DNA of 23,246 nucleotides from Polaromonas sp. GTDB lineage: Bacteria > Pseudomonadota > Gammaproteobacteria > Burkholderiales > Burkholderiaceae_C. Shown in pieces: positions 22,171 to 23,246 of this stretch (within the stretch, counting starts at the first letter, position 1; every line of letters begins with the position of its first letter). Both the position numbers and the translations under genes were made by a program. Location: positions 1-23,246 of the forward strand of contig JANYFF010000492.1 in the NCBI GenBank assembly GCA_025362825.1, given 5' to 3'. The notes below the pieces were generated by a model. That model ran no database searches, was not told the DNA's origin, and was given only the letters and a program-made list of their open reading frames with translations.

Positions 22171-23246
22171 TCAGAGCTTGCGCAGCGTGTACTGAACCAC
22201 GTCGGTATTGGCTTCCATGAAAGCCGCCTCGCAATAGCCGAGGTAAAACTCCCAGATGCGCATAAAACGCCTGTCAAAACCGAGTTGCATCACATGCGAC
22301 TCCTGTGCCATGAAGCTGTCGCGCCACAGCTGCAGCGTGCGCGCATAGTCCTGACCGAACGAAAATTCATCCACGACTTCAAAGCCTGCGGCTTTGGCCT
22401 GTGCGCGGAACTCCCGCGGGCAAGGCAGGCAGCCGCCCGGAAAGATGTACTGCTGGATAAAGTCGGTTGACGTCACGTAACGGTCAAACAGCTCGTCGGC
22501 GATCACGATGCTCTGAATGCAGGCGTGACCGCCGGGTTTGAGGAGGCGCGCAACCGTGGCGAAGTATTCCGGCCAGTATTCACGGCCAACGGCTTCAACC
22601 ATCTCTATCGAGCAGATGGCGTCAAACGGCGCATCTAGCGTGGTCTTGCCGATGTCGCGGTAGTCCTGCAGACGCAAATCAGCCAAGTCAGATACCCCTT
22701 CGCGCTGCATGCGCTGCTGGGCCCATTCAAGCTGCTCGGTACTCAGTGTGACGCCGACGATGGAGGCATCAAATTCCTTCGTGGCTTTTTCGGCCAGCGC
22801 GCCCCAGCCGCAGCCGATTTCAAGGACGCGATCACCGGGCTGCACACGGGCCATCTGCAGAGCGCGCCGCACCTTGGCGTGCTGGGCTTCTTCCATCGTC
22901 GTTTCCGGTGTATCGAAAATCGCCGATGAATAATTCATCGTGCCGTCCAGCCACAAGGTGTAAAACGCGTTGCCGAGGTCGTAGTGCGCGTGGATATTCT
23001 TCTGGCTGTTGGCCTTGGTATTGCGGTTCAGCAGGTGCTTGATGCGGTAGGCAAAGCGGCCCAGCCAGGTGCCGTAAATGACATCCTCCACTTCCTTGCG
23101 ATTAACGATGAAAACGCGCAGTAACTCGGTCAAATGTGGCGTGGTCCAGTCGCCAGCGATAAAGCTTTCAGCAAAACCAATGTCGCCTGATTTGAGGGCT
23201 GCGCTGCAGACATTCCAGTTCAGCAGGTGCAGGCTGGCCATCGGGC
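22171..23246 (-). CDS. cfa: Cyclopropane-fatty-acyl-phospholipid synthase (5' partial)
   Basis: An S-adenosylmethionine-dependent methyltransferase that adds a methylene bridge to unsaturated acyl chains of membrane phospholipids. The frame is open to the window edge, and the visible part begins at PMASLHLLNWNVCSAAL; comparison with family length suggests about 50 N-terminal residues are missing. Visible features are GDIGFAESFIAGDW, IHAHYDLGNAFYTLWLD, SAM motif VLEIGCGWGALAE (139-151 from the Met at 23241), and SIEMVEAVGREYW. YIFPGGCLP comes later, with Cys where Met or Ala is common. It heads a coupled operon with chalcone-isomerase-like, transporter, DUF3833 and SDR genes. Related family members in Rhodobacter methylate diunsaturated chains toward furan fatty acids, so the exact product here is open. 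Confidence 0.93.
   Translation of the reverse strand, partial: PMASLHLLNWNVCSAALKSGDIGFAESFIAGDWTTPHLTELLRVFIVNRKEVEDVIYGTWLGRFAYRIKHLLNRNTKANSQKNIHAHYDLGNAFYTLWLDGTMNYSSAIFDTPETTMEEAQHAKVRRALQMARVQPGDRVLEIGCGWGALAEKATKEFDASIVGVTLSTEQLEWAQQRMQREGVSDLADLRLQDYRDIGKTTLDAPFDAICSIEMVEAVGREYWPEYFATVARLLKPGGHACIQSIVIADELFDRYVTSTDFIQQYIFPGGCLPCPREFRAQAKAAGFEVVDEFSFGQDYARTLQLWRDSFMAQESHVMQLGFDRRFMRIWEFYLGYCEAAFMEANTDVVQYTLRKL

Noticed and set aside
1..23246. tRNA, rRNA or integrase/attachment sites
   Set aside because: No cloverleaf-like or rRNA-like sequence and no recombinase gene was recognised on either strand.

Overview
The window is 23.2 kb of densely packed bacterial chromosome. Family-level protein features (TfpX/TfpZ-type pilin accessory protein, PglL-like ligases, a DUF3717-DUF1289 protein, the cyclopropane fatty acid gene set) and a 47-nt dispersed palindromic element point to a betaproteobacterium of the Burkholderiales, most likely Comamonadaceae (Polaromonas/Rhodoferax-like). 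That placement is inference from gene content; no marker gene such as rRNA is present. No tRNA, rRNA, insertion sequence or CRISPR array was seen.

Region 1 (1-9689, + strand) is a cyclic-nucleotide and type IV pilus locus. It opens with the 3' part of a CHASE2 class III nucleotide cyclase. A class II (metallo-beta-lactamase fold) cyclic nucleotide phosphodiesterase follows, overlapped by 4 nt by a PilB/GspE-type ATPase that carries an N-terminal GAF domain. Then come two near-identical type IV pilins (165 aa each, about 80% identical). Each pilin is followed by its own related intrinsic terminator and by a different PglL/WaaL-type O-oligosaccharyltransferase with a TTG start. The layout suggests a make / break / sense cyclic nucleotide module wired to a dedicated pilus motor, and a duplicated pilin plus glycosylation cassette.

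Region 2 (9710-13926) holds moaC (-), a TfpX/TfpZ pilin accessory gene (+), an overlapping BepA-like M48 metalloprotease (+), then a YvlD/holin-4-like membrane protein (-) whose 3' end overlaps the protease by 45 nt. A TerC-family exporter gene (-) follows, preceded by a well-conserved yybP-ykoY (manganese) riboswitch leader that fills the only gap longer than 300 nt.

Region 3 (14055-18710) holds two small cysteine-rich proteins (DUF3717-DUF1289 and DUF2007-like), a TMTC-like GT-C membrane protein with TPRs, purB, and a divergent glutathione S-transferase.

Region 4 (18843-23246, - strand) is a tightly coupled lipid-modification operon: cyclopropane fatty acid synthase (cut by the window edge), chalcone-isomerase-like protein, GPH/MFS transporter, DUF3833 lipoprotein and a short-chain dehydrogenase.

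Five copies of a ~47-nt two-hairpin repeat are spread through 9.2-21.1 kb in both orientations. Two of them lie in frame inside membrane-protein genes. The hairpins show compensatory base changes.
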